Of a stretch of DNA of 64,000 bases, positions 1 to 8,919 are shown one piece after another. The DNA is from UBA7672 sp044224605. GTDB taxonomy: Bacteria; Pseudomonadota; Alphaproteobacteria; Caulobacterales; Hyphomonadaceae. The position numbers and the translations under genes were made by a program. Positions within the stretch are counted from its first letter, which is position 1; each line of letters starts with the position of its first letter. The notes under the pieces are model-generated. The model had not been told where the DNA came from. It worked only from the letters and a program-made list of their open reading frames with translations, and did not search any database. The stretch covers positions 22,742 to 86,741 of the forward strand of contig JBGAKC010000020.1 of assembly GCA_044224605.1 (NCBI GenBank), written 5' to 3'.

Positions 1-60
1 TTAATCCAGATCAGGCGGACGGAACACGATGCGGCTGGGGCCGTTGGCTGAGGAGGAGAG

Positions 61-228
61 ATGAGCATGGCCACGCGAACGCACGATACATCCGAAAACA
101 CTCCGCAGACGGACGGCAATACTATTTCGACGCCGCTGTCGAGATATATCGGGCTGGCCATCATCGGAGCGATCATGATGATCATGGTCGCGCTGCAGAG
201 CGCGGGGGCGCACAGCCTAGCCCAGTAG
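61..228 (+). CDS. small single-pass membrane protein, unknown
   Basis: A 55-residue open frame starts at an ATG right after a strong purine-rich ribosome site (GAGGAGGAGAG, 50-60). Residues 1-28 are hydrophilic and rich in Thr and Asp/Asn. Residues 29-46 are one hydrophobic segment (Ile/Ala/Met rich), so the protein is probably an inner-membrane protein with a short periplasmic or cytoplasmic tail. Its stop overlaps the end of the convergent DUF1697 gene by 12 bases. I recognise no family. The ribosome site and the clear TM segment argue that it is real. Confidence 0.6.
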   Translation: MSMATRTHDTSENTPQTDGNTISTPLSRYIGLAIIGAIMMIMVALQSAGAHSLAQ

Positions 229-753
229 CATGTCCTGAAGCTGCAGGACCGTGTTCCAGTTGCGCGCGGTTCCCGTCACGAGCTTTTTCGGCAGAACGAG
301 TTTCGACTGGCCGATGGAGGGGCCGTAGTCGATGTAGATCTCGCGGCCGTTGACCTTCAGTTGTTCGCCTCTGTCGTACTTTTCCCGGAAGCCCTTGAGC
401 CAGGCGTCGACGGCGTTCGCGTCGGGCTTGTTCTTGCAGACGACGCAGACGAGGTGGGCGGGATCGTCCTTGGCTTTCTTCGGGAACGGGTTTGCCTTGA
501 TTATGGCGGCCCATTCGTCGGGATTGCGGACCATGACTTCGGAGACGAGGCCGAAGGTCTTCTTGATGGCGGCTTCAAGCGTGGTTTCGAGTTTGGCGTC
601 TGGCGTCTTCTTAGTATCGAAGACGAGATTGCCTGAGGCAACGAGCGTGCGGGTGTTCGTATAGCCGAGCTTTTCTGCTTCCTCCTTCAGCTCCTTCATC
701 GTGACCTTGCGGCCGCCGACGTTCACGGCGCGAAGGAGGGCGAGGTATCTCAC
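217..753 (-). CDS. DUF1697 family protein
   Basis: The 178-residue protein begins RYLALLRAVNVGG and has the LVASGNLVF motif near residue 40, both typical of DUF1697, a family of about 180 residues with no settled function. The whole length is one domain and there is no signal peptide, so it is cytosolic. The start is GTG at 753, overlapping the stop of the upstream GNAT gene (GTGA), so the two are translationally coupled. Family assignment is secure; function is unknown. Confidence 0.85.
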   Translation of the reverse strand: MRYLALLRAVNVGGRKVTMKELKEEAEKLGYTNTRTLVASGNLVFDTKKTPDAKLETTLEAAIKKTFGLVSEVMVRNPDEWAAIIKANPFPKKAKDDPAHLVCVVCKNKPDANAVDAWLKGFREKYDRGEQLKVNGREIYIDYGPSIGQSKLVLPKKLVTGTARNWNTVLQLQDMLLG

Positions 754-1301
754 GCGAGCGTCTTGCGCATTTCGACGAGGTGGAAGTCGCGCGTGGTCTC
801 GCCGGATGTCTCGCTGAAGGGGAAGGGGATCGTGGCGCCGGTGAGGTGATAGCCGCGGCGCTCGTACCAGGCGATGAGCGCGGTGCGGAGATTGATGACG
901 GTCATCACCATCTGGTTGGCGCCCCAGAGCTCCTGCACGCGGCGCTCAGCTTCGGCGATCACGGTCTTGCCGAGGCCGGCGCCGTGGGTGTGGGGTTCGA
1001 TGGCGAACATGCCGAAATAGGCGGCGTTGACCGGGTTGGCCTGCGAGGGATCGCCAGCGAGGCCCTGCAGCAGGCAGCAGCCAGCGATCTTGCCGCCGAT
1101 TTCGGCGATGAGGAAGCGCGTATCTTCCCGGCCGACGAGCGTCGAGATTTCCTCATTGCTTGTGCGCGGGCCTTTCAGGAGGTGGGCCTCGGAGACCCAG
1201 CTTCCGGCGGTGTCGGGGCTGCGATAGGCGCGCTCGATGAGGGAAACCAGCGCGGGCGCGTCGGCCTGACGGGCATAGCGGAATGTGGGGGTGTCGGTCA
1301 T
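750..1301 (-). CDS. GNAT family N-acetyltransferase
   Basis: A 183-residue acetyltransferase of the GNAT fold. Visible hallmarks are an N-terminal FRYARQADAPALVSLIERAY strand-helix, the central beta-4 region (GMFAIEPHTHGAGLGKTVI) with an acetyl-CoA pyrophosphate loop of the Q/R-x-x-G-x-G/A type (HGAGLGK), and a C-terminal WYERRGY motif. It transfers an acetyl group from acetyl-CoA to an unknown amine. I chose ATG 1301 because the frame upstream of it is unlike the family. It is the first gene of a two-gene operon with the DUF1697 gene. Confidence 0.85.
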   Translation of the reverse strand: MTDTPTFRYARQADAPALVSLIERAYRSPDTAGSWVSEAHLLKGPRTSNEEISTLVGREDTRFLIAEIGGKIAGCCLLQGLAGDPSQANPVNAAYFGMFAIEPHTHGAGLGKTVIAEAERRVQELWGANQMVMTVINLRTALIAWYERRGYHLTGATIPFPFSETSGETTRDFHLVEMRKTLA

Positions 1302-1463
1302 GGTAGTTTCTTGTCGGCTTGGGGAGGTTCCGATCCGCCTCGCTAAATCCACGGACCGGGGCGAAGGTCAAGCGAGGTTTTGTGACCATGTGCATGATGG
1401 CGCGGGCTTCACCATCGTTTCGCAAGGGCATAAGCCTGATGCGATGACACCGAGGAGGCCGTC

Positions 1464-1925
1464 ATGAGGATGATCGCGATTGCCGCGCTGGCGCTGGGCG
1501 CGTCGGCGGGGGCCGTGGCGCAGCAGGGGCTGCCGCCGGAGGCGATGTTCTGCGATCCGTCGAGCTACAAGTATGACGCCGTGGCGGCGGCGCCGGCGAC
1601 GCACAGGGTTTTGTTCGAGGACGAGCATGTGCGCGTTCTGGAGATCAACCTGCCGTCGCAGGCGTCCGAGCAGATACATGTTCATGCGCTGCCGAGCGTG
1701 ATCATGGGCGAGACGGGCGGCGAGGGCGGCGCGAAGTTCCGCTACACGGAATACCGCATGATGGACGGAAAGTTCGTGGAGACGGGGTTCAACGATGTCG
1801 AGCCGTCCGCAGGATATCGCGCCGTGTGGACCGGTCCGGAGGGGCCGCACCGGATCACCAATACCGGGCCGGTGAGCGTCAAGTTCCAGCGCATCGAGAT
1901 CAAGCCGGAAAGCTGCGCGAAGTAA
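1464..1925 (+). CDS. secreted cupin-like protein
   Basis: A 153-residue protein with a signal peptide (residues about 1-19, cut after AVAQ) and then a small beta-rich domain. The run around residues 50-75 (EDEHVRVLEINLP, then HVHALPSV) resembles a cupin fold with one His pair, and the domain ends with a beta segment near Cys 151. It is probably periplasmic. A strong GAGGAGG site lies at 1452-1458. The stop overlaps the start of the TPR-sulfotransferase gene (taATG), so the two are co-translated. The substrate cannot be told. Confidence 0.7.
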   Translation: MRMIAIAALALGASAGAVAQQGLPPEAMFCDPSSYKYDAVAAAPATHRVLFEDEHVRVLEINLPSQASEQIHVHALPSVIMGETGGEGGAKFRYTEYRMMDGKFVETGFNDVEPSAGYRAVWTGPEGPHRITNTGPVSVKFQRIEIKPESCAK

Positions 1926-3499
1926 TGGCGGGATTTGCCGATGTCGGGCCGCTGCTGCAGGCGGCGGGCCAGAAGCTCGCTGCGGGCGACCATCGCGGCG
2001 CGGAGGCGGACCTGCGTGCAGTGCTGAGGATCGCTCCGCAGGCGGCATCGGCGCATTTCATGCTGGGAATCGTGGCGCAGATGCGGGGCGAGCATCAGGC
2101 GGCGGTGAAGGCCTTTGATGTGGCGCTCGCGATACAGCCGGGCTTCGGGCAGGCGATGGCGCAGAAGGCGCGGAGCCTCGAGGCGCTCGACCGTCGCGAG
2201 GAGGCGGTGAAGCTGGCGGAGGCGGCGGATCGACTGGCGCCGGATCCCTATTCGCAGGACACGATCGGCGTGGTGATGACGCGCGCGGGACTGCACGCGA
2301 AGGCGGAGGAGCATTATGGGCGCGCGGCGCGGTCGGGGGCTGCGCCCGGGTACATCTACAATCATGCGGCGACGCTGCAGTTCCTCGGGCGGTTCGACGA
2401 GGCGCGGGATCAATATCGCAAGGTGCTGGCGCGCGATCCGCAGCACGGGCCTTCCTGGGCGGGGCTGGTGCAGATCACGAAGCAGACGAAGGAACAGAAC
2501 GAGATCGCGCGGCTGTCGATGATCGCATCGAAGTCGTCGAACGATGCGCAGGCCATGTATGTGCTCGGGCATGCGCTGGCCAAGGCGTATGATGACATTG
2601 GCGACTACGCGCAAGCAGTGGAATGGCTCGACAAGGCGAAACGTCGCCTGCGCGGTCGATACGATGAAGCAGAAGAGGCCGCGGTGTTTGCGGCGGCGGA
2701 GCGGAGTGTTGCGGCGAAGACGTCAGGGTTTGCCGCGGCGCGGCCGGTCTTTGTGGTCGGCATGCCGCGGACGGGGACGACGCTGGTCGAGCGCATCCTG
2801 TCGAGCCACACCGAAGTGGAGTCAGCGGGGGAGCTGAACGATTTTCCCTATGCGCTGAAGGCAGCGACCGGAGTGAAAGACGACCGGCTGATCAGTGCGC
2901 CGCTGATTGATGCGGGGATGACGGCGGATCTTGCACGCGTTGGGCGAAATTATGTGGCGCGCGTCAATGGGACGATGGGATTTGCGGGACGGTTCGTCGA
3001 CAAGCTGCCGGTGAATGCGTTTCTTGCGCCGTTGATCCTGCAGGCCTTGCCGGAGGCGAGGGTGGTGATGCTGCGGCGGCATCCGGCGGATGTGGTGGTC
3101 AGCAGCTACCGGCAGGATTTCGCACAGGCGGGGCGGATGCTGGACTACACGCTCTCGCTGGAGGCGACGGCAGAGCATGTGGTGCGGTTCGATCACATGG
3201 CGAAGGCGTTCGCGGCGGCGCTGCCCAAGGATCGCTATTGCGAGGTCCGGTATGAGGATGTGGTTGGCGATCTTGAAGCGCAGGTGAGGCGGCTGTTGGA
3301 TTTCTGCGGACTGGACTTCGAGGAAGCGTGCGTGCGGTTCGAGGAGAATGCCTCGCCGGTGGCGACGGCGAGCGCTGCGCAGGTGAGGCAGAAGATCTAT
3401 GCATCATCGGTGGCGCGGTGGAAGAAGTACCGGCCGGGGATCGATGTGGCGCTTCGCCGGTTGGTGGAAGCTGGGGTGATGAACGAAATGGAGTTGTAG
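1925..3499 (+). CDS. TPR-repeat sulfotransferase
   Basis: A 524-residue protein. The N-terminal half (about 1-240) is made of tetratricopeptide-type helical repeats (for example AHFMLGIVAQMRGEHQAAVKAF). The C-terminal half is a sulfotransferase: the PAPS 5'-phosphosulfate loop GMPRTGTTLVERIL is at residues 279-292, followed by a VMLRRHPADVVVSSY region that matches the 3'-phosphate motif. It should transfer sulfate from PAPS to an unknown acceptor, with the repeats as a protein-binding module. I chose the ATG at 1925 because it overlaps the stop of the cupin-like gene; longer frames have no family support. Confidence 0.88.
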   Translation: MAGFADVGPLLQAAGQKLAAGDHRGAEADLRAVLRIAPQAASAHFMLGIVAQMRGEHQAAVKAFDVALAIQPGFGQAMAQKARSLEALDRREEAVKLAEAADRLAPDPYSQDTIGVVMTRAGLHAKAEEHYGRAARSGAAPGYIYNHAATLQFLGRFDEARDQYRKVLARDPQHGPSWAGLVQITKQTKEQNEIARLSMIASKSSNDAQAMYVLGHALAKAYDDIGDYAQAVEWLDKAKRRLRGRYDEAEEAAVFAAAERSVAAKTSGFAAARPVFVVGMPRTGTTLVERILSSHTEVESAGELNDFPYALKAATGVKDDRLISAPLIDAGMTADLARVGRNYVARVNGTMGFAGRFVDKLPVNAFLAPLILQALPEARVVMLRRHPADVVVSSYRQDFAQAGRMLDYTLSLEATAEHVVRFDHMAKAFAAALPKDRYCEVRYEDVVGDLEAQVRRLLDFCGLDFEEACVRFEENASPVATASAAQVRQKIYASSVARWKKYRPGIDVALRRLVEAGVMNEMEL

Positions 3500-3560
3500 G
3501 GTGCATGTTGATGCACCGATTTCCCGTGATGCATTTACGTTACTCCCCAATGCACCCTAC
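3496..3560. repeat. palindromic intergenic element carrying two stop codons
   Basis: GTAGGGTGCAT at 3496-3506 is the exact reverse complement of ATGCACCCTAC at 3550-3560. Between the arms are further copies of the GATGCA core. The TAG stops of both convergent genes (sulfotransferase at 3497-3499, lipoprotein at 3557-3559) lie inside the arms. The arms resemble the GTAGGGTGC...GCACCCTAC type of interspersed palindrome seen in other bacteria. No U-run follows either arm, so it is not a classical terminator. Confidence 0.7.
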
Positions 3561-4126
3561 GGCGCCTCGCCGAACTTCTCGCCGGTGCCGGGCATGTAGA
3601 CAGGCCCGAGCGGACCGGTCGCGCCTTTGAGGAAAGTGACTTTCGTTTCGAGGGTGAGGGACTGGCGCACCTTCAGCGCGGCCTGGAGAGCGGCGTAGTC
3701 GGGGCCGTCGCCGCCCATCGCGGCGGCGTCGCGCGTGGCGGCCCAGTGGTCGAGGCTGGCATAGCGGGTGGTGAGATAGACTTCGTCGTAGTCAGCTGAG
3801 GCTTCCTTGCCGTCGGGCGGGGGGATCACCTGCCACATGCCGACGATGCGCGCGCCGATCTTCTCGAAGAAGGGCCAGATGCCCTTTTGCGAAGCTTCGA
3901 GGAATTGCGGAAAGGTTCCCTTCCTTATTTTCCAGTAGCGGATGGTGACGATTTCCTCGCCGGGCCGGGCGGCGAGGTTGCGGACGGGGCCGCGTGTGGC
4001 CGGGCCGTCGCGGTTCATCTGGATTGGATTGTTGTTGGGCGGGAGCTGCGAGGCGGAAGGCGCGCTCGGCTGCAACGTTGTGCAGGCGGTAAGGGCGAGG
4101 ATAGCGACGGCGACGATGGCGCGCAT
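3557..4126 (-). CDS. NIPSNAP-like lipoprotein
   Basis: A 189-residue protein with a lipoprotein signal (lipobox LTAC, Cys 15), a Pro/Ser-rich linker to about residue 55, then a ferredoxin-like alpha/beta domain beginning EEIVTIRYWKIRKG. The domain has the Trp/Phe pattern of NIPSNAP/Dabb-like proteins (WPFFEKIGARIVGMWQV, then YDEVYLTTRYASLDHW). It should be anchored in the outer membrane or periplasm. NIPSNAP-like proteins have no agreed reaction. The gene converges on the sulfotransferase gene across a palindromic element. Confidence 0.7.
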   Translation of the reverse strand: MRAIVAVAILALTACTTLQPSAPSASQLPPNNNPIQMNRDGPATRGPVRNLAARPGEEIVTIRYWKIRKGTFPQFLEASQKGIWPFFEKIGARIVGMWQVIPPPDGKEASADYDEVYLTTRYASLDHWAATRDAAAMGGDGPDYAALQAALKVRQSLTLETKVTFLKGATGPLGPVYMPGTGEKFGEAP

Positions 4127-4242
4127 GACTGGCTCCTGTGAATCACCGCCAGCGTAGGCGTGGCGTGGGGTATGAGCAAAGGTCGAGTGACTTGGCTGCG
4201 GGGCGTCGCTATGCGGGCGCGATCACAAGATCGGGAATAAGC

Positions 4243-5505
4243 ATGATGGCGTACCGGAAGCTGTTGGTTGCGTTGGCGATGGCGGTCGGAGGCTGTGCCG
4301 GAACACCGGAACAAGCGCCGGGGCCGCAGGAGCAGAAAGCCGAGAAGCCGGCAGCGTGCGCGACAAACGGCGCGATGATCGACCTCTTGGCTATGCAGGC
4401 GGCGGTGAAGGCCCGGATGGCCTATCCGCTGGGTGGTGGTGTTCCCGTCGAGGAGGTGGTTGAGGCGCTGAAGCCGATGGCGGCTGCGGCGAAGGACAAG
4501 ACGGAACACCTGCGCGTGCTGGAGGCGTTCGTCTACGCGCTGGGCGATCACCACGTACATCTGAGCACGAATGACAAACTGTCGCCAAAACTCGTGCCGA
4601 CGGGGGCGTCTATGTGGGTGGAGTGGCGGGATGGGAAGCTTGTGCTGAGCGAGGTTCGGCCACGTGGAATGAGCATTGTGGCGATCCCCGATACGGCGCT
4701 GCGCGAGGGAATGGAGATCGTGAAGATCGACGGGGCGCCGGTCGCGCAGGCGCAAAAGCCGCCGCCATCGGTCGCAGAACGGGCTGATGCGATGATGGGG
4801 TTTGCCGGGCGAGTCCTGTTGGCGGGAACACGGGAGCATACGCCTGTCGTCACTGTGCGATCTTCGGACGGCGTCGAGGTCGATGTTCCCGCGCCATCGC
4901 GCATGTCGAATACGGAAAAAGGAGCTTCGCTGATATTCCCGCACAAGGATGTGGCGGTGATCCGCCTGGAAAATTCGATCGGCAACGCCGAGCTTACGCC
5001 GATCTTTGATGATCTGATGAAGCGAGTGAAGGGGATGCACACGGTCATCCTCGACCTCCGCAATACGCCTTCGGGCGGTGACTCAGTTGTCGCGAAGCCG
5101 TTGATGGCGTGGTTCGTCGAAGGAACGAAGGGCTACCAGAAGCATGTGCGGGGCAGCGAGAGCTGGGTGGAACAGGTCGAGGGGCGCAAGGATCGCTTCA
5201 AGGGGAAGCTGATCGTGCTGGTCGATCACTGGACCGGGTCCATGGGCGAGGGGACGGCGATCGGGCTGCGGGCGGCTGCAGATGCGATCATTGTCGGCAC
5301 GCCGATGGCGGGGTTGCGCGGGGCGATTGAGAGTTTCGACGTGCCGTGCTTGGGCGTGAGCTTGCGCATTCCGGTGGAGCGTCTTTACGAAGTGAGCGGG
5401 ACGCCGCGGGAGCTGGCGAATCCGGATGTACTGGTGACGGAGGAAGACCTCGCCGCCGGTCAAGGCGATGTGATCCTGAACCGGGCCTTGTTGCTGGCGC
5501 ATTAG
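4243..5505 (+). CDS. S41 family peptidase-like lipoprotein
   Basis: A 420-residue lipoprotein (lipobox VGGC, Cys 18). The middle part (about 150-200) has a PDZ-like segment (GMEIVKIDGAPV). The C-terminal half has the S41/C-terminal-processing-peptidase fold: VILDLRNTPSGGDS, then a nucleophile loop DHWTGSMGEGTAIGL with Ser 333. It should cleave periplasmic proteins or tails. The usual S41 Lys, expected a few turns after the Ser, is not obvious here, so the catalytic set may be altered. ATG 4243 or 4246 gives a good lipoprotein signal; longer frames do not. Confidence 0.8.
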   Translation: MMAYRKLLVALAMAVGGCAGTPEQAPGPQEQKAEKPAACATNGAMIDLLAMQAAVKARMAYPLGGGVPVEEVVEALKPMAAAAKDKTEHLRVLEAFVYALGDHHVHLSTNDKLSPKLVPTGASMWVEWRDGKLVLSEVRPRGMSIVAIPDTALREGMEIVKIDGAPVAQAQKPPPSVAERADAMMGFAGRVLLAGTREHTPVVTVRSSDGVEVDVPAPSRMSNTEKGASLIFPHKDVAVIRLENSIGNAELTPIFDDLMKRVKGMHTVILDLRNTPSGGDSVVAKPLMAWFVEGTKGYQKHVRGSESWVEQVEGRKDRFKGKLIVLVDHWTGSMGEGTAIGLRAAADAIIVGTPMAGLRGAIESFDVPCLGVSLRIPVERLYEVSGTPRELANPDVLVTEEDLAAGQGDVILNRALLLAH

Positions 5506-5648
5506 GCTTGCTGCATTGCGGCAGGCGGTTGCGAGACGCAGCGGAGACCACATCTCTGACACATGCGCAGCTATCAACGTGGCCTTAATCGCGTGCTGTT
5601 AGACTTTAACTCGCTGCACCTCGACTTCGTGCGTTCTGGGCCCGCCAC

Positions 5649-7439
5649 ATGAACCTCATCGACGGTCTCAAGAGCGACTGGATCTACATCAACGGATTCC
5701 GCCGCATCATCGGCGCAATCGGGAAGTTCGATCCCGAGGCGGAATACACGCTGGCCGATGCGGTCGAGGACGCCGTTGATGATCATGACGAGCGCGTCTT
5801 CATCTCGTTCGAAGGGCAGGAGATCACCTACGCCGAGTTCGAGAAGCGGGCGAACCAGTTTGCACACTGGGGCCTGTCGGTCGGACTGACCAAGGGCGAC
5901 TGCGTTGCGCTCTTCATGGAGAACCGGCCGGACTACATCGCCTTCTGGGCAGGCATGGCGAAGATCGCGGTGAAGACCGCGCTGATCAATTACAACCTGA
6001 CGGGCGCAGGGCTCGCGCACTGCATCAAGGTGGCGAACGCGCGGGCGATCGTGATGAACCCGGAGCTGGCGCCGCAGTTCGAGACGGCGCGGTCGCAGAC
6101 TGCGCTGGAGCTGGGCGCGTTCGTGCTGGGCGGACAGGCGCCGGGGCAGACCTGGATTGACGCGAGCGTAGCGCGGCTGTCGACGGCGCGGCCGGAGAAG
6201 GAGCTGCGCGCGGGCGTCAAGGGCGGCGAGGTGGCGCTCTATATCTACACGTCCGGCACGACGGGGCTGCCGAAGGCGGCGAAGATCACCAGCGTGCGAG
6301 CGCGGGGGCTGATGCGGGTGTTCGTTGATGCGACGGATGCACACCGGAATGACCGCATCCTGCTGACGCTGCCACTCTATCATGCGACGGGCGGGATGTG
6401 CGGCGTAGGCACGGCGATGAACGCTGGGGCGTGCGTCATCCTCCGGCGGAAATTCTCGGCCTCGCACTTCTGGCAGGAGGCGATCGACAACGAGGCGTCC
6501 ATGCTCGTCTACATCGGCGAGCTGGGGCGCTATCTGATGAACCAGCCGCCATCGACGCTGGAACACAGCCACAAGATCAAGAAGGGCTTCGGCAACGGCC
6601 TGCGCGCGGATGTGTGGGCGCAGTTCGTGGAGCGTACAGGCATCAAGCATCTGGTCGAGTTCTACGGCTCGACAGAAGGCAATGTGAATTTCTTCAATCT
6701 CGATGGGAAGATCGGCGCCGTCGGGCGCGTGCCGCGGCTGCTGCGATCGAAGCTGAAGGCGCGGATCCTCAAGTTCGATGTCGAGACGGAGCAGCCCGTG
6801 CGGGGAGCGGACGGGCTGTGCATCGAGGCGGCGCCCGACGAGCCGGGGGAGGCGGTGGGACCGATCACAGGCGAGCCGCGCCAGCGCTTCGACGGCTATG
6901 ACGACAAGAAGCAGTCCGAGAAGAAGCTCCTGCGGGATGTGTTCGAGAAGGGCGACCTGTGGTTCCGTACAGGCGACCTGATGAAGATGGATGCGGATGG
7001 CTATGTCTATTTCGTCGATCGCGTTGGCGACACGTTCCGCTGGAAGGGCGAGAACGTTTCGACCAGCGAGGTGGAGATCGCGATATCGTCCATGCCGGGC
7101 GTGAAGCATGCGATCGTCTATGGCGTCGCCGTGCCCGGCCAGGACGGGCGCGCCGGGATGGCGTCTGTAACGCCGAAGGACGGCGTTGACGTCGAGAAGC
7201 TGTACAAGCATCTCGCCCAGAACCTGCCCGCCTATGCGCGACCGGTGTTTCTGCGGCTGCAGGGAGAGGTAGAGACGACGGGGACGCTGAAATACCGGAA
7301 AGTCGATCTGGTGAAGGACGGGTTCGACCCGATGAACACGTCGGACCCACTGTTTGTCATCGATCCGGCGCACGAGACCTACGCGCCGATCGACATGGCG
7401 ATGTTCCGCAGGATCGTGGGCGGCGGCATCAGGCTTTGA
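5649..7439 (+). CDS. long-chain acyl-CoA synthetase (FATP-type)
   Basis: A 596-residue ANL-superfamily enzyme that activates a fatty acid to acyl-adenylate and then acyl-CoA. Motifs seen: the P-loop YTSGTTGLPKAAK near 200-212, the FATP-type FYGSTEGNVNFFN motif near 338-350, the RTGDLMKMDADGYVYFVDRVGD hinge, and a C-terminal Lys (TLKYRKVDLV) that serves adenylation. The FYGSTEGN form, in place of the FadD YGxTE form, fits the FATP/FadD6 branch acting on long or very long chains. It stands alone, 143 bases after the S41 gene, and is followed by a strong hairpin. Confidence 0.93.
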   Translation: MNLIDGLKSDWIYINGFRRIIGAIGKFDPEAEYTLADAVEDAVDDHDERVFISFEGQEITYAEFEKRANQFAHWGLSVGLTKGDCVALFMENRPDYIAFWAGMAKIAVKTALINYNLTGAGLAHCIKVANARAIVMNPELAPQFETARSQTALELGAFVLGGQAPGQTWIDASVARLSTARPEKELRAGVKGGEVALYIYTSGTTGLPKAAKITSVRARGLMRVFVDATDAHRNDRILLTLPLYHATGGMCGVGTAMNAGACVILRRKFSASHFWQEAIDNEASMLVYIGELGRYLMNQPPSTLEHSHKIKKGFGNGLRADVWAQFVERTGIKHLVEFYGSTEGNVNFFNLDGKIGAVGRVPRLLRSKLKARILKFDVETEQPVRGADGLCIEAAPDEPGEAVGPITGEPRQRFDGYDDKKQSEKKLLRDVFEKGDLWFRTGDLMKMDADGYVYFVDRVGDTFRWKGENVSTSEVEIAISSMPGVKHAIVYGVAVPGQDGRAGMASVTPKDGVDVEKLYKHLAQNLPAYARPVFLRLQGEVETTGTLKYRKVDLVKDGFDPMNTSDPLFVIDPAHETYAPIDMAMFRRIVGGGIRL

Positions 7440-7448
7440 ACGCTCAAG

Positions 7449-7477
7449 GCTTCGCACCGGCCGGGCCGGTGCGAAGC
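7449..7477. terminator. hairpin between convergent genes
   Basis: GCTTCGCACCGG (7449-7460) pairs perfectly with CCGGTGCGAAGC (7466-7477) across a 5-base loop. It sits between the ends of the acyl-CoA synthetase and the convergent 7494-8543 gene. No T-run follows directly on either strand (TTTT only at 7489), so efficiency as an intrinsic terminator is uncertain. Confidence 0.5.
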
Positions 7478-7493
7478 GCAGGACGACATTTTC

Positions 7494-8543
7494 TCAGCTC
7501 CACAGGTCGCCGAGCGTGAGTTGCTCGACGAACGTGTCGCCTATCGGGTGGCAGTAGGTCGTGCCGTTGGCCCAGTCATCGAGGCGCGACGTGAGCGACT
7601 GGACGGAAGGACCGGTACGGACGCCTGCGGCCTCGAGATGACGGACCAGCTCGCGGAGCTGGGTCTCGTCGAGATCGACGTTGTCGCGCGCTTTCGCCTC
7701 GGCGAGCCGCCAACCGGCGGCGTCCCAGTTGAGGGCGACCGCAGCGGGCGTCTCGTCACGCCAGACGTAGACCGCCATGCGGCCGTCGGCGATGCGCACT
7801 GCGTGATCCGCAAGGCAGTTGCGGAACTCGAGGGCGAGCGCTTCGAGCTGCTTGCGGCTCGTGATGCGGGCGAAGGGGTGGCTCAGAACTGGCGCCGGAT
7901 CCGCGGGACGGAAGGCGTCGGGGGTGAGATCCTCCTGCGCGCGGGTGAACAGGGCGCGCGTGTCGCCACCGGAAGCCCAGCGGCGGGCTACGCGTCCGGC
8001 TGCATCCGGACCGCGGGTGCGAACCGCGATCGCGAATGCACGGGCGAGATCGGCTGCCGCGCCCCGGGAGGGAAGTGCGCGGACGATCACGGCGGTGCGG
8101 AGCGCCGGAGGAAGCTCTGCGATCGGCGCGAAGGCGAGGGGACGCACCACGTCGAGATGACGCAGCACTTCGTTCGCCATCGGCTCGGCGAGAAGACGGA
8201 GGAAGACCGTATAGTCGCGGACATCCCACAGCGTCTCTCCCGCTTTCGCGAGAGCGCGCATCAGACCCGTGGCGTGTTCACCGGCGAGGGCTTCGGCGAC
8301 GGCGGCATCGCGCTGGAACTCGACAAGGCGGCGGATGGACGCCTCCGGGAGTTCCGCGCGGGCTTCACCCGTGAGCGCGATCGCCGCCGCGTGGCGGCGG
8401 GCGGTCGGCAGGGCGAAGAATTCGCCGTGCGGCGCAGGCCAGATGCGCGCGATCGCGTCGGCGAAGGGGCCGGCGAGGAACGCCAGGAGCGGCGTTGCAG
8501 TGCGCGCACGCGGGGGCGTGCGATGAAAAAGTTGCGCGACCAT
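7494..8543 (-). CDS. hypothetical protein with PcfJ-like C-terminal region
   Basis: A 349-residue Ala/Arg-rich protein with no signal peptide or TM segment. Residues about 1-215 are mostly helical without a family I can name. Residues about 230-300 (RKQLEALALEFRNCLADHAVRIADGRMAVYVWRD, then ALNWDAAGWRLAEAKARDN) have the C-x(n)-H and small-beta-sheet look of PcfJ-type proteins, but the match is only by eye. ATG 8543 was chosen because AGAGGAGA lies 7 bases before it. It is monocistronic and faces away from the Gmad2-selO pair. Confidence 0.6.
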   Translation of the reverse strand: MVAQLFHRTPPRARTATPLLAFLAGPFADAIARIWPAPHGEFFALPTARRHAAAIALTGEARAELPEASIRRLVEFQRDAAVAEALAGEHATGLMRALAKAGETLWDVRDYTVFLRLLAEPMANEVLRHLDVVRPLAFAPIAELPPALRTAVIVRALPSRGAAADLARAFAIAVRTRGPDAAGRVARRWASGGDTRALFTRAQEDLTPDAFRPADPAPVLSHPFARITSRKQLEALALEFRNCLADHAVRIADGRMAVYVWRDETPAAVALNWDAAGWRLAEAKARDNVDLDETQLRELVRHLEAAGVRTGPSVQSLTSRLDDWANGTTYCHPIGDTFVEQLTLGDLWS

Positions 8544-8919
8544 GGTCGCGTCTCCTCTCGACATGCGTCCACGATCGGCCCGGAAGGGCAGTTGATCTCG
8601 AACGCGGCTCCGCGCGCGCGGAATTGCGCGGCGTGGCCAGGGTCAAATTCGAAAGGTCAGACGCTGCCGAGCCAGGCCCGGGAGCGTTGACCGCCCCCTG
8701 GGATACAGAGGGGCAAACTGAGCAGGTTCAGTCGCCTCATTGCCTGTGTGGCTCCGTTGAGGTGCGAGGGAGGAATGTCCCCCGACCCGCGACCGTCTGC
8801 CGCAAGATTCGGGCGGGATTTTGGCAGAGTGCAAATTCAGGCTAGGTGATTGTCATGTGCCAGCCATCGCTTGCCGGTCGTGATGATCGCACGCAGCGTT
8901 GGAAGCGAAGGAGAAAACG
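8544..8919. other. gene-free stretch between divergent genes
   Basis: About 375 bases separate the divergent 7494-8543 gene and the Gmad2 lipoprotein gene. Short frames exist on both strands but none has a ribosome site or protein-like composition. The stretch should hold the two promoters, but I see no clear -35/-10 pair, operator or terminator. The ribosome site of the lipoprotein gene (GAAGGAGA) is at 8907-8914. Confidence 0.5.

Noticed and set aside
5574..7457. Very long open frame antisense to the acyl-CoA synthetase gene
   Set aside because: GC-rich coding DNA often leaves the opposite strand open. The product has an Arg/His-rich composition with no motifs, while the plus-strand protein has full ANL motifs.
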